Assembly (NCBI RefSeq): GCF_030463535.1
Contig: NC_132881.1
Coordinates: 40,049,973 to 40,113,972 of the forward strand
Length of the DNA: 64,000 bases
DNA from: Salminus brasiliensis
Lineage: Eukaryota > Chordata > Actinopteri > Characiformes > Bryconidae
Direction: 5' to 3'
Shown: positions 49,101 to 63,543 of the stretch, piece by piece
Layout: each line of letters starts with the position of its first letter
How positions within the stretch are numbered: the first letter of the stretch is position 1
The notes under the pieces: model-generated
Told to the model about the DNA's origin: nothing
What the model saw: only the letters and a program-made list of their open reading frames with translations
Database searches by the model: none
Position numbers and translations under genes: made by a program

Positions 49101-52100
49101 CATACTTCAACACAAAGTGCCTGAAGGGTCTGTTTGTTTTTTTATTCGAGTGATTTTAAGCACTTTTTTATGTGAAATCGTATAATTACTCAAAATGCCC
49201 ATCCCTCACACACATCTTTTATGTATGTATGTAAGTGTTATTCTTATTGTTTTGACTTGTTGTTGACATGGATGCTAGTGTTTTGTGCTAGCATGAAAAT
49301 CAGAAATCTAAGCTGTATTGAAAAGTAAAAGCTTAAGTGATGCAGTGATCTTAATTGTGTATCTGTGTGAATATTAGTTTTTTTCATGTGTGTCTTAAGT
49401 GCTGATATTAACATTTATGAGATTTGGAAATTAAGACCTATCTACCTATATGTTTATGGCTTGTTTTAAGCAGTTATCTGGTGCTTTACTAATAGTTTGA
49501 GCTGATTCCATCTGGCAGGTGAGCCAGGATGCAAAGAGCTACTAGAATATTTGCATTGGTGGATGGAGGGGGAGAGGAGTTTCATAAGCAAATTTTAGAA
49601 AAATAATAAACTTTTTTTTTTCCTTTTTTTGTGAATATGTAACCCCAGTCTATTTATATGTGGCTTGCATCTGTTTTATATGTTTTGTTTATATTTTTTA
49701 TGCCTTTAGACAAACTTATTTCCTGTCTCCTTGTTGCTTACATGTCTCTTCTGTTTTCCAGAGAGCAGCCTGTTAAATAAAGCTCCACCAACACCCACCA
49801 TGTACAAATACAGACCTACTTACAGCAGCCCAGGAAAGAACCACACCGCGCTGACACACGCCTATGCCAACCAGGTAACCTGTGTTTGTGTGTGTCACAT
49901 GTTTTTTTGGTTTTTTTTTGAGTACTGGTGACAGCATGTACCTCACAAGGGTATGTGTTTACTTATTTGTGTGGATGTGTGAATCAGTCTGGCTCTGTGA
50001 TTTCATGCAGAAGTCGTGATTAATATGTCCACTATCATTCATCCCTTGCTGCATGTGTCTAGTTATGATTTCTTTCACGCTTGATATTTTTAAATCCTCT
50101 CCTTTTTTTCTGTTTTTAATCCATTCTTCTGCATTAATGTGTTTTCTTTCTTTTGATTTGGTTGACCCAGTGGCTTTCAGTTGAACAGTATCAGTAAGTT
50201 TACACTGTACTCATTTTTTTTTTTATTTGTACATTTGTGTCTGTGTGTGTGTTGTTTGTCTGTTTCTAAGCCTTTCTCTTACTCTTAGAAAATTTGTCTC
50301 ACAGGTTCAAGTCTATGATTGTTTAGGCATGCTAACATGAAGTTTCAGTTCTCTGCTGTTTTTGAATATTTATTCTTTTAGTTTAGGGTAGTTTTGTCCT
50401 TTGGTCTTTTGTCCTTTTTTTTTTTTCTTTGCATATGCCCTGGTACATCAGTTGGGTAACACTGCACTCAATATCTGATTCCCTTTATGTAAGGCAGTTA
50501 CTAATTGATAGAAAATTCCAATCATTTTCATTATTCCTCATTTCCATCAGCACACACAAACTCACCATCTGTCCTCTTAGCATAGCTGTGAGAGAAAGGC
50601 AGACTTGGATTTAGCAGCACCGTGCACATCTAATGGATGTGTGTTTGAACGAGTTGTGGCTGTACAGCACTGGATTACGGTAGACCAAATTAGAAACACA
50701 ACACAGCACTACATCATTTTGCTGATTTGCTGATTTTTTTGTCTGTCCATTTTGTTGGCTTAAAGCAGCGCAGTTTTGTTCCACTGGCAGCAAAAAAAGT
50801 GATTGATGTTTACAGTTTTTTTTCCTGTGGCATCATTCATACCTTATATGCCATTTGAGCTTTTTGAAGGATTTGGTTCACAATGAAAAATGGAGGAAAT
50901 GTATGTTTTGCTGGTAGTGTCTGTTAAATCACTGGTGGTGGCACCCTATGGCAAAGATGGCTTATGATGTAGAGAAAATATTGCAAAATGCTTACGTCAT
51001 TCAGGGTTGCAAATTACATGATACCAGCACTGCCTTTTCCCCACAAATCTACGGTGTGGACTTCTGATTTGTCCATCCTTGCTTGTAACCACCACGGCGT
51101 CTGTGAATTCTGGCCACTCTCAGCATCCAAGCATTTATTTATTTTTTATTCTCTCTCTCTCTCTCTCTCTCCTTCTCTCATGGTGTCACTGTAGCTGTAG
51201 AACACATCCCAAGCTCTCCATTGTTGTCTTCAGTTTTGCTGTACTAATATTCCAGTAAAACATTGTCAGAAATCGACCCAATCATGGGTAACAATGCTTC
51301 AAAATATAGAGCAATGCTTAGTCTTAAAGTGACCGTGTGCATTGTACAAATCGTGACCGTACAAATGGGGAACAGGCATTCTGTTATACCGCTTTATACC
51401 TCTTCCCAGCTCTAGTCGCATTAGTAGATAATGCAACAGTATGGATGCGGTCAAACCATGGACAGAGTGTATTGTTAAAATTCTACAGATTAGGGGATGA
51501 CTTTATGGGCAGACCTGTCCTAATATTTTAACTCAACATTCTGCTGTTACCCTCCAACAGTTGGTGTCTACAATAGTAATGGAAACTTCCAGACGTTGGA
51601 CATTAGCCTGATATTGTTGCCAGCATTGTTTAAACAGTGTATACTGCATACGTGAGATGATTGTATACACACAAGGGTGTGTGTTGATAAAGTATGCATG
51701 TTGGCAGACACCTGAGGGTCTTATTTACTAGATACTTTTTCATTTGGACGGGCGGATAGACGTTGAGCTTGCATCTGACAAAACCTCCATTGTTGTGGCC
51801 AGCTTGGTGAACTGTAGATCTTGGAAGCTCTACAGGATCTCTACAGGAGGAGCTCTAAATGCTGAGACTTATTTTAACCTGACTGGACATGCCTTAAAAA
51901 GTTTCAATTGCTTTTACAGCAAAAAAGGGTGTCCGAGCCCGTCCTTTATTTATTCAGTCCTCTGTCTTTTAAATTGGGCCCTAATATTTCTTGAAATTCA
52001 GGAGATATAACTGAAGAAATTATATATAAGATCATTCTCTTCTTGCGTAAGTATTTAAAACTAGAATTCAAACAATTGTTAAAAGATACAGAGAAGAACC

Positions 52101-54403
52101 CAGACTTCAACATCTTGAAATGTGTTTAGAATTACTTTGGTTGTGCAAAGCAGAAAATGTTCCAGCTTCTAAGATAGAAATCCAGCGCTCCAGGACTGGA
52201 GTTCCCCATCCCTGCCCTAATATAGCTGATGTCCTATTCACCCCCAGTGCTTATGCCTTTACTACAATTCCAGCATTACTGCTCCTCTTTCTTTCTTCTC
52301 CTCAGCTTTGTCTTATTCCTCCTATACCAATTTCAGTTTCCTCTATATTTAATACAGTTCTTTCTCTGCCTCTCTCCCATTCTCTTACTTTCTCTGTTTC
52401 TCTCTCACTCTGTCTGTGTCTCTCTCTAGATGAGTCGTGGGGACAGTCTGAAGGAGTCCTCCTCCTCTCTCCTCCAGTCCAGTCAGCAGCCAGGCTACCG
52501 CTCTGAGCCCAGTCTGGATGGCCGTGAGGGAGGAGTAGGAGGAGGAGGAGGAGGAGGAGAGCGTGGGGTAGTTGAGCGACCTACTGTAGGCCAGGGTGTG
52601 CCTCCGGGCCCCGGAATCCCTGGTTACTCTTTGGGGGGACGCTCTTACCCCTCCTTCTCAGACCCCACTGTGCTCTCTGGAGGTGCCTCACGTTCCTCCA
52701 GCGTTCGCTCCTCCCACAACGCACCACCATCAGAGGCCACCACCTCCACCAGCTACAAGAGCTTAGCCAATCAGACGCCTCCGCCAGCCCCACGTAACGG
52801 CAGCTTGTCCTATGACAGCCTGCTCACGCCATCCGAAAGCCCAGATTTTGAGTCTGCAGCGCCTGAGCTGTCTCCTGGGCGAGCGCGCACACCTGTGCTT
52901 GGCTACAGCTCTCCGTTCCTGTCTGCGCAAATTGCTCAGCAACGGGAGGCGGAGCTCCACCAGTCTTCTGCCTCTAGCTCCGCCCTGCTTGCTTCTCCGC
53001 ACCGCACTGCCTACTTACGTGGCTCTGCCTCATCCCCACCCCCCCCACCTGAAAGAGAGCGCGAGAGGCTGCTTCATGACACGCAGCCTCATCACCACCA
53101 CCACCATCATCACCACCACCACCACCGGCCACCGCGCTTTGCCCGCCCGCCCCTCCTGTCTGACTCAGGATTGTCACAGCCCTCGTACCCGTACCGCACT
53201 CGCTCCACGGACGCTCCGCTGCCCCCCTCTACCCATCCGCCCCGCTCTCCCCACCCCCCTCCCTTAGGGAAGTCTCTGTCCTACTCCAGCGCCGCAGCTG
53301 CTGAGATGCAGTATCGCCTGGTCCGCAAGGCCTCCGCTTCAGTCGGGGGAGGGGGCATCCAGGCGCCCAAGTGAGTAACACCACCCCCCCCCCCCTCAGC
53401 CTTTCGACGCTCTGCGCAGCCTGCTGCCTCCTTCCTCCTCCTCCTACTCCTCCTCCTCCCAGACTCCTGTGAGTGCATCTCTCTCTTTAACTTGACCTTT
53501 CTGGAGTTTCCCACCTTTTTATTTCCTTTCAAGCTCTTGTTGCCTCATTGAATGCTGCTTGGACTCACTGCCAGCTGTTGCTTGCTTGCAAATCATTATG
53601 CTTACATAGTTAAGGTTTTACCTGAACCAGTGCGATAAAACCTCGGCTTTAAAAGTTTAAAATTTTGTTTAGTTCAGACTTGGATAGTCAGAAACGCCTG
53701 TCCGCACTTTTGACAGAGTTTTTAAATTGTTACAATGAAGGCCTGTAATTGTATATGATCTCTGTACATATAAATAGTGCATAAACTGTGGAAAGTGAGT
53801 TTTTTTGTGTCGTTTCAGATTTGAAAAATTGTTGTTTTTGGTCATCGTGAGCAAAGTCAAAGTTCTGTATCTCAGAAACAAAGATACAAGCCTGACTTTA
53901 TTAAGACATTATTTCATGAAAGTATTAAGCAAGTCTGTAGTGCTCAGTTGGGTAGATTTATTATTTTTAATAGTATATAAAATTGATTGTTGATTATGTT
54001 CCATGTACACTATATGTTTGTGAATCCCCTTCTAAAGAGTACATTCAGCTACTTTAAGTTGCACTTATGCTGACACAGATGTGCAAATGTTGAGCACACT
54101 GCTTGCGTAGTCCCTGTAGAGAAGCATAGGACTCTCTGGAGCCCAATGTCAGGGGTATAATACCCTTTAGCATTAAGCTGTGGAGCAGTGGAACAGACTT
54201 TTCTGGAATGAGAACTCTTGTCACCAAGTGCCCTCATATCCTCACAGCAATGCTTCAGAATCTAGCAAAAAGGCTTTTTAAAAATGAATTACTTAATGTA
54301 TTTATTTATTTTTGTATTAATATCCTAGATTATGGAAGGAAAACTGAATGAGCAGGGGTCCCGATACTTTTGTCTGCGTAATATATGGAACTTTTTGCTT
54401 AGA

Positions 54404-54434
<31 letters not shown>

Positions 54435-54707
54435 GTCTCTGTCTCTGTCTCTGTCTTTCTATCACATATATTCAGGGACGAGATTCAGATGAGATCCTAT
54501 AGTCGGACGAACGGGCAGCCCAGATCGTCTCTCCCTCAGTCTCCTTCTTCTACCCCGTCTTCTCCTTCTCATCCAGTCAGTGTCTCCACCCGCCCAGGAC
54601 AGGCCTACCCCAGTGTTGGTTCTTTGCCGAGCCCCGCCCACAAGCCTGGGGGTGGGGTGAAGAAGGTGACGGGCGTTGGAGGGACCACTTATGAGATATC
54701 AGTCTGA
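38928..54707 (+). CDS. zdhhc5: Palmitoyltransferase ZDHHC5
   Basis: Eleven coding exons: 38928-39082, 41393-41514, 42655-42812, 43118-43290, 44995-45097, 46642-46733, 47749-47875, 48895-49012, 49762-49874, 52430-53370 and 54476-54707. All phases close to 777 aa (human about 715). Order: TM1 about 32-52; TM2 about 64-84; DPG 86-88; Cys-rich zinc-binding domain C123-C157 with catalytic DHHC at 148-151 (C151); TM3 about 165-187; TM4 about 204-227; TTxE 233-236; then a 540-residue Ser/Pro-rich cytosolic tail ending EISV, a PDZ ligand. The enzyme transfers palmitate from CoA to cysteines of membrane proteins via an acyl-cysteine intermediate. In mammals ZDHHC5 acts at the plasma membrane and synapse. 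Closest alternative is ZDHHC8; the [16 protein letters not shown] segment and neighbours favour ZDHHC5. Odd points: 17 extra N-terminal residues, a His12 tract (608-619), one GC-AG intron. Confidence 0.96.
39338..39715 (-). mobile_element. Tc1/mariner-derived element, copy 6
   Basis: Minus-orientation copy lacking its 5' terminus. Contains GTTAGTGAGGTCAGGAAGTT, CAACATCCATCATTCCAGAG, a (TG)n of 39550-39631 and the end GAAGGGGTGTCCACATAATG. Confidence 0.72.
39550..39631. repeat. (TG)n microsatellite
   Basis: 41 uninterrupted TG units, expanded within a transposon remnant; probably highly polymorphic. Confidence 0.97.
41515..42654 (+). other. zdhhc5: zdhhc5 coding intron 2
   Basis: GTATCC...TTTCAG, phase 1, splitting the codon just after FPR (residues 90-92). 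Mostly unique AT-rich DNA; the acceptor follows a T12-15 run and TTAATTTCAG. Confidence 0.9.
42813..43117 (+). other. zdhhc5: zdhhc5 coding intron 3 with TG-tract acceptor
   Basis: Short (305 bp) phase-0 intron. Its 3' end is (TG)16 (43083-43114) immediately followed by TAG, so there is no ordinary polypyrimidine tract. The nearest pyrimidine run is the (CT)n at about 43060-43078, upstream of the TG tract. A second TG tract lies at about 43003-43018. Confidence 0.93.
43083..43117 (+). promoter_or_regulatory. zdhhc5: (TG)16-TAG 3' splice site of the DHHC exon
   Basis: Sixteen TG dinucleotides abut the acceptor of the exon encoding [10 protein letters not shown]-rich RNA is the classical binding target of TDP-43 and CELF proteins, which at CFTR exon 9 reduces exon inclusion. 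That such control works here is inference; the tract and the exon are directly visible. Confidence 0.8.
43424..43800. mobile_element. LINE-type fish repeat fragment
   Basis: GTTACACTGTACAATGAAAT with CTTACTTTGCAGTTCCTCC, an A-rich middle, then GTGAAGAGGCTGTGTTGAGG and GGGCCCTCCTGATGCCCCTG. I recall these as parts of one widespread fish repeat (3' region of a LINE), here degraded. Exact clade not assigned. Confidence 0.6.
44630..44850. mobile_element. Degraded dispersed fish repeat
   Basis: Contains ACACACCTCAGTGTCACTTC, a CAGATGTCCTGTGGTCAGAC block, GGGGTAGAAGACGACTACCG and the end TCTAATAAAGTGGCCAGTGC. These four phrases occur in that order in a very common fish repeat (I recall it as ending TAATAAAGTGGCC plus GGTGAGTG). 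Type not certain, probably a DNA element. Confidence 0.55.
45098..46641 (+). other. zdhhc5: zdhhc5 coding intron 5
   Basis: GTGTGT...CTGTAG, phase 0. Starts with a TGTC/TGTG-type repeat (about 45098-45160). The segment at about 46085-46320 with TACAGGCAGTGTAGACAGTC and tandem-like variants may be a repeat fragment. No other gene. Confidence 0.88.
46734..47748 (+). other. zdhhc5: zdhhc5 coding intron 6, GC-AG type
   Basis: Exon 6 must end at CCCAG (46733) for the Arg codon AG|G and the following YLGR to be read. The intron therefore begins GCATGT and ends CCCTAG. A GT donor 4 bases downstream would shift the frame. GC-AG introns are a known minor class, about one percent in vertebrates. Confidence 0.85.
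47876..48894 (+). other. zdhhc5: zdhhc5 coding intron 7
   Basis: GTAGGT...CCTCAG, phase 0; contains a C-run (47939-47953) and Tc1-derived copy 7. Confidence 0.9.
48328..48755 (+). mobile_element. Tc1/mariner-derived element, copy 7
   Basis: Left end TACACTGTATGTCCAAGTAT and TGTGGACACCCC, then ACTTTAAGTTGCATCCATTG, AGCTGTGGAGCAGTAGAACT and TTTTGGGATGAGTTGG. Decays near CCTTCCCTGGACACTAAAG, so the right terminus is missing. Confidence 0.75.
49013..49761 (+). other. zdhhc5: zdhhc5 coding intron 8
   Basis: GTATGT...TTCCAG, phase 1; unique T-rich DNA, no repeat recognised. Confidence 0.9.
50171..50193 (+). other. zdhhc5: Candidate alternative microexon in zdhhc5
   Basis: A 23-nt segment preceded by a pyrimidine-rich stretch ending GTTGACCCAG and followed by a perfect GTAAGT donor. 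Entered in phase 0 it reads WLSVEQY plus CA. Joining to the next exon (ATGAG...) gives CAA then TGA, an immediate stop. It is seen only as a splice-site pattern; no transcript evidence. Confidence 0.25.
52186..52223 (+). mobile_element. hAT-like MITE fragment, copy 4
   Basis: Only the right terminus remains: GCTCCAGGACTGGAGTTCCC and CATCCCTG. Confidence 0.5.
53090..53125 (+). repeat. zdhhc5: Poly-histidine tract in zdhhc5 exon 10
   Basis: Twelve consecutive His codons (CAT/CAC mixture, residues 608-619) inside the C-terminal tail. The mix of CAT and CAC lowers slippage compared with a pure repeat. Human ZDHHC5 has no such tract in my recollection. Confidence 0.9.
53371..54475 (+). other. zdhhc5: zdhhc5 coding intron 10
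   Basis: GTGAGT...TTCAG, phase 2. Begins with a C-run, then an open Pro/Ser-coding segment (53400-53468) followed by GTGAGT, carries Tc1-derived copy 8, and ends with (CT)n and TCTGTCTCTG repeats before the acceptor. Confidence 0.9.
54006..54385 (+). mobile_element. Tc1/mariner-derived element, copy 8
   Basis: Left end TACACTATATGTTTGTGAAT, the shared ATTCAGCTACTTTAAGTTGC block, AGCTGTGGAGCAGTGGAACA, and right end GGTCCCGATACTTTTGTCTG. Both termini survive, giving a roughly 380-bp element with internal deletions. Confidence 0.75.
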
Positions 54708-56455
54708 GTGATGGGCAACCGCTTTGACTGGCATGGTAACAATAGCTTGGGCCATGGACCACCTTGTTCTGCCCACTCTTAACAGGAGAGTCTTGCTGCT
54801 GGAAGTGAAGCATGTGGTGTGCAGCAGACATTTCTTGGTGCATACTCAAGATCAAGAATAGGACATCACCACCAGTTTCGATTTTACAGATGAGGAAAGT
54901 AAAAAACAAAAAACTGACCAGCAGGTTTATGGTCAGAGAAGACACTCAGGAGGAGGAGGAGTAGAGTGCTGTTGCTCGAACGTGGCACCTTGTTATTTAA
55001 TCCCCTCACATTTCGAGGCTGGACTTCCTGACTTATCACTAATAAGGAGGTATGACACTTTATAGGTGTGCAAATACCTGGACTGCTTTTTTTTGTTTTC
55101 TTTTTCTCATTATAAGGAAAAAAAGATTGCTCTATAACAAGGATGTAAATGATGCATTGTATGTTCTGTATAGAGAAAATGGGTTTGGTTGTTCTCCTAG
55201 GGGTTTTCTCCAAGTAGATTGATTTAAATCCGAGACTTTATGGCATGCGGTTGCCACTCTGGACCACTGTGATTGGCTTATTGACCATTCTGCTTCTGTG
55301 CTTCTTGACCAATCAGAACTGGAGAAGCAAAGCATTAAGTAGTGGGCTGCTTGGAAATGAAATGGCAGAATTGGTTGTTTTAATGACGAGCCTTTTTCAA
55401 GATGGTGTTTTAGAGCAATTGCCTTGGAAATCAAGGAGAAATCCTTTTTTGTTTGTTTTTTTATTTAATTTCAAAGTTATTTTATATAAATTTATAAATA
55501 GCTATTGATGAGATCAATAATATTGGGCATATTTGAATAGTGCAGATTTTATGCAGGTTCTTTGGGCCACCTGTGTATGTTAAGCATTTCTGATTCAAAG
55601 ATCTGAACCTGCCTAAAATATGCGTTGTTTGAATGCACCCTTTTTGTTTTTCTACTATGGCTGATGAGATTTATGTCCAATTTGGATTTTTAACCAGTCA
55701 AATGGGTGGGGGGAAAGTCTTGCCTACTTTTGATTGACAGCTGCTACAGCCACTCTGAGGCTGAGCCTGTGTCTCCAGGTAAAGACAAACCATGAAATCA
55801 GCCAGATGAAATCTATATAATGCACAGTCGCTAAGATGTAGCATCTGAACACATCCGACACACGCAGGTTTGCCTGTTTCTTGGGATATATTTCGGAGAT
55901 CCATTGTAAAGTTTGTCTGCCTCTGATAAATGTCTTTTTTCAGTTATCGTTTAAAGAGATAACTCTCTGGTGGCCTTGTCTAGCTGACCAATTATGATTA
56001 CAAGCTAGCTGGCCAGTGAGATGGGGAACTACGATATATCTGCACACTCTGATAGGACAGTGGTTGAACCGATCAGTGTGACCACTGTAATTATGAATTA
56101 TGAAAAGCCTTTTTTTATTATTTAATTTTTACTTTCTTTAAAAAAAATAAAAAAAAAATATTTTGTGGACATTTTGCAGGGCTTGTTTTGGTGATTCCTT
56201 GAATTGTCAGTGGCATTGGATGGAAATTTAGATCAAGGCAAGACTAAATACATATTTGTCTGGCAAAAAGTGTTTTGTCAGCTGGTTAAACAGCTCAAGG
56301 ATGCCCTCTCAGTAGGGGGTCTGGATCAGTAGGTTACTTGAGAAGGAAAAAAAGTGTACTGTATAGCTCAGTGTGAGTGAATGTAGGTATGTGTGTGTGC
56401 GTGTGTGTGTGTGGTTGAGCATTGGTAATAAACTCTTTATAAATCACTCGTTTGA
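54708..56455 (+). other. zdhhc5: zdhhc5 3' UTR
   Basis: About 1.7 kb after the stop codon with no other gene on either strand. AATAAA at 56427-56432 is followed by T-rich and GT-rich DNA, a plausible polyadenylation site near 56450. The end is inferred. Confidence 0.5.
56427..56432 (+). terminator. zdhhc5: Candidate zdhhc5 polyadenylation signal
   Basis: Canonical AATAAA followed within 60 nt by GT/T-rich sequence. Other weaker A-rich variants occur upstream near 56140-56160. Confidence 0.45.
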
Positions 56456-57256
56456 TGCTTTCATTTGTATTGATGTCAAAGTTAAACATGGGTTTGTTTG
56501 CCTGTTTAATTGTACGGTTTCATATGTCTGTAATAGAAATAATCAAACCATGTCTTCTGTTTCTGATTTGATTTGCTTTGTTCTCCAATAATATTTAGTT
56601 AAGTTTCATATCAAATGCAAGTAGCAAATTAACTTTACACTACTATAAGTATTATTTCATGATTTCAAATAGGATTTCACTACTAGGCTTCAGAGGTCAG
56701 TGTTGCCCATTTTCGAGCATGAATAGAGCATCCCCTTCATCCTTTTTCATGCCTTTCAATGTCTCGCAACTTTCCAAACATCTCACTAATGTTTACACGT
56801 CTTCACCCCTGCCCTTCCCCCCTATTATGCACAAGCATGAACACCCTGAACACATTTTGCTGACTGGCCAAAATAGCATGTGATGCTTGGTCTGAGGAAA
56901 CTTTTGCTGAAGTTTACAAACTGTATTGGACCGAGAAATCGGCCGCAGTAAACGTTTTCTGCACTTCATTTTGTCCAGATCATTTTTGTTTTCGAAATAG
57001 CTCCCAAGCTCTGCTGTAAGCAGACAATTACTTACTGTATTTGTGCATCCTACACAAGATCTGATGCTTGTCTGTGCAACATTTGCTTGTTCAAATACTC
57101 TTAAGTTAGCATTCAGCTTTAAAACCCTTTTCCAAAACATGTAAATAGTAGGTCAAATGATTCATACTTTATCATTAGGAGGACTGTTTGTGTGTTAATT
57201 ATAAATATTCATGATCCATTTTCACACACTAATGTTTTTGAACACTTCATTTGTAT
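56456..57256. other. Convergent spacer between zdhhc5 and tmx2
   Basis: About 0.8 kb of AT-rich DNA between the two inferred 3' ends. No MED19-like or other coding sequence is visible on either strand. Confidence 0.5.
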
Positions 57257-57262
57257 TTTATT
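57257..57262 (-). terminator. tmx2: Candidate tmx2 polyadenylation signal
   Basis: AATAAA on the minus strand (TTTATT on plus). Another AATAAA variant lies nearer the stop, at about 57905-57912 (minus), and could give a shorter UTR. Confidence 0.4.
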
Positions 57263-58559
57263 GGCATGACAAAAATATTCATCAAAACTTCAGTCAGTCA
57301 CTGGGACACATGCACAGTACAGAACTGTACTGTTTTGGGTAACATAACTGAAAGTAGGGTCCCATGTAGACATGATATCTAAGAACACTGACTGTAGGAT
57401 TCCACAGATACATGTAGACCCAAAGGAAAGTAATGAACAGTGACAGTAGTTTGCTTTGCCGAGCAGTAGCAGCGTTCAAATGCAATAAAATAAAATAACA
57501 AATCCCTCACTCCCTCTGAATGCCCCTCAAAAATGGAAAAAAAACACCTTAGTGTAAGTACTAAACTAAATTAACAAAAAAATATTTAAGACAACAAACT
57601 GCAATTTGATAGTAATAAGCAGGTTTGTATGCAAGGGTGGAATAAGTAAAACATTCTGGTCGTTCCTGCCTTGTAACTGAACTCTTAGAGGACACCAATG
57701 TGGACATCCTGACAAACCTAACATTTCTCCTGCTATTTCAAAAGTTTCCACAATATAACTGCACATGTCTGTTGTTCACAGTTTATCTACCATCCCCTGA
57801 CCATCGCTGGGTGTTAGTACCATAAAAGTAACATTATGCAAGGCAAAAACTAAGGTAAATCACTTCAAGATATACAAAAGAAGAAAAAGTAAAACAGGAA
57901 TGATTTTTATTAAAAAAAAAAAAAAAAAAAACCTAAACTAAAACATAAAAAAACGGAATAAAGATTAAACATTACAACAGTAGGCAGGAATCTAAGGGTT
58001 AACAACAGTCTGCCCAACCCAGTCTATAAATTATAATTATAATGTTCTTCCTGTCATTAAATATTAGAGGTAGGAAGCATGGAAATGTTTAATTTGGTTA
58101 ATATATGACCAAGCAGTGTCAACACAAATACTATCAGTACAATGTCCATTTTTGTTCATTTAAATCCAGTGGTTCTCTAGCACTGGGAACTATTTGCTCT
58201 GCATCTTTTCCTGTTCCCAAACATATCTAATCAAGCTAAAAAGCTAACAGATGAGCTGGGACAAGAAATGATTGAGACTGTGCATTAGTAGGGCCCCAAG
58301 AACTATAATTGATAACCACTGGTTTAATCTCTCAACGATAGCAATGAATGGCTGAGAGCAGTAGTGAGTGCTTGTATTTTGATTAAGTTATGGTAAGAAT
58401 TAGTTTGACTGATTATGTTCATTATATTATTGGGGGTAAAAAAAAAACAATTGTTTGTTTGTTTCCCCGGAACTTTCTGCACCACACATCAATCAGAGTT
58501 ATTTGCATAAAACTAATCAGTTCCATTGTGAGGTCACAATGCTCGCCAGCCTCAACATT
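57263..58559 (-). other. tmx2: tmx2 3' UTR
   Basis: About 1.3 kb downstream of the tmx2 stop codon on the minus strand, AT-rich, with an A18-19 homopolymer (about 57912-57930 on plus). No other gene. Confidence 0.5.
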
Positions 58560-62771
<4,212 letters not shown>

Positions 62772-62855
62772 CTGAGAGAGAGAGAGAAAGATTTAGAAAT
62801 ACTGAAAATACTGTTGGGTCGTCACATGTGAATCATGGTTTATACAGTAACACAC

Positions 62856-63101
62856 ACAGTGCCAGTCAAAAGTTTGGACACACCAGGTTCAAAGTGTGAT
62901 TGTAGCTGCATTATGTTAATGTGCATTTATACATACACATTTACTAATTTAGCAAAACCGATATATAGCCTTAACAGCGTACATGACCAAATCATCTCCT
63001 TTCAGTTCAACGTAGTTGAAACCCCTCAGCCACGACATCCTAACTATGGTGGATACCCATGTGTCTCCAGTGTCTCTTTTGTATTTAAAAAAATAATAAT
63101 G

Positions 63102-63132
<31 letters not shown>

Positions 63133-63216
63133 TGGTCATCCTAGAATATGGATGTATTTAAGATAAGAATCAACACACATTCAACCAGGCGGGTCCACAC
63201 TTTTGACTGGTACTGT
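62856..63216. mobile_element. Tc1-like MITE with CAGTCAAAAGT inverted repeats
   Basis: Left end CAGTGCCAGTCAAAAGTTTG with GACACACC; right end, complemented, CAGTACCAGTCAAAAGTGTG with GACCCGCC. About 360 bp. The interior is AT-rich with a (TAA)n at about 63090-63125 and no transposase frame. The terminus type is that of a second Tc1/mariner subfamily, distinct from the other copies here. It lies in a tmx2 upstream intron. Confidence 0.8.
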
Positions 63217-63543
63217 ATATTTCCATACACACATTATTTCATACATACATCATTTAGTAACTATTTGATATACTAACATATCAAATAGCGACAGACCTAA
63301 TAGAAACAAGTAAATAAATACATAGTACAGAGTACAACATAAAGGCATTTGTCAAATACAGTTAACACACTGTTAATGTAAAATAAAGCCATAAATTAAT
63401 ACTAAACACTGTAGTTTCTCTGGGGAATCACTCCATATTTCTCAGATGCTTTAATAAACAAGACAGAGTTGTTTTCTCTGGTACACAATTTTATTTAATA
63501 CCTACTGGACAGAAAGCTGCCTAATATTAAAAACACAGTATAC
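63217..63543. other. tmx2 upstream intron, AT-rich
   Basis: No exon or element recognised. No homologue of the missing N-terminal tmx2 exons. Confidence 0.45.

Larger units (their letters stand above)
49875..52429 (+). other. zdhhc5: zdhhc5 coding intron 9
   Basis: GTAACC...CTCTAG, phase 0. Contains a candidate 23-nt microexon (50171-50193), a (CT)n at about 51150-51172, an hAT-like fragment (52186-52223) and a strongly pyrimidine-rich 3' end. Confidence 0.88.

Noticed and set aside
53090-53177. Overlapping Gly/Asp-rich and Thr-rich frames over the His tract
   Set aside because: They are the other phases of the CAC/CAT repeat.
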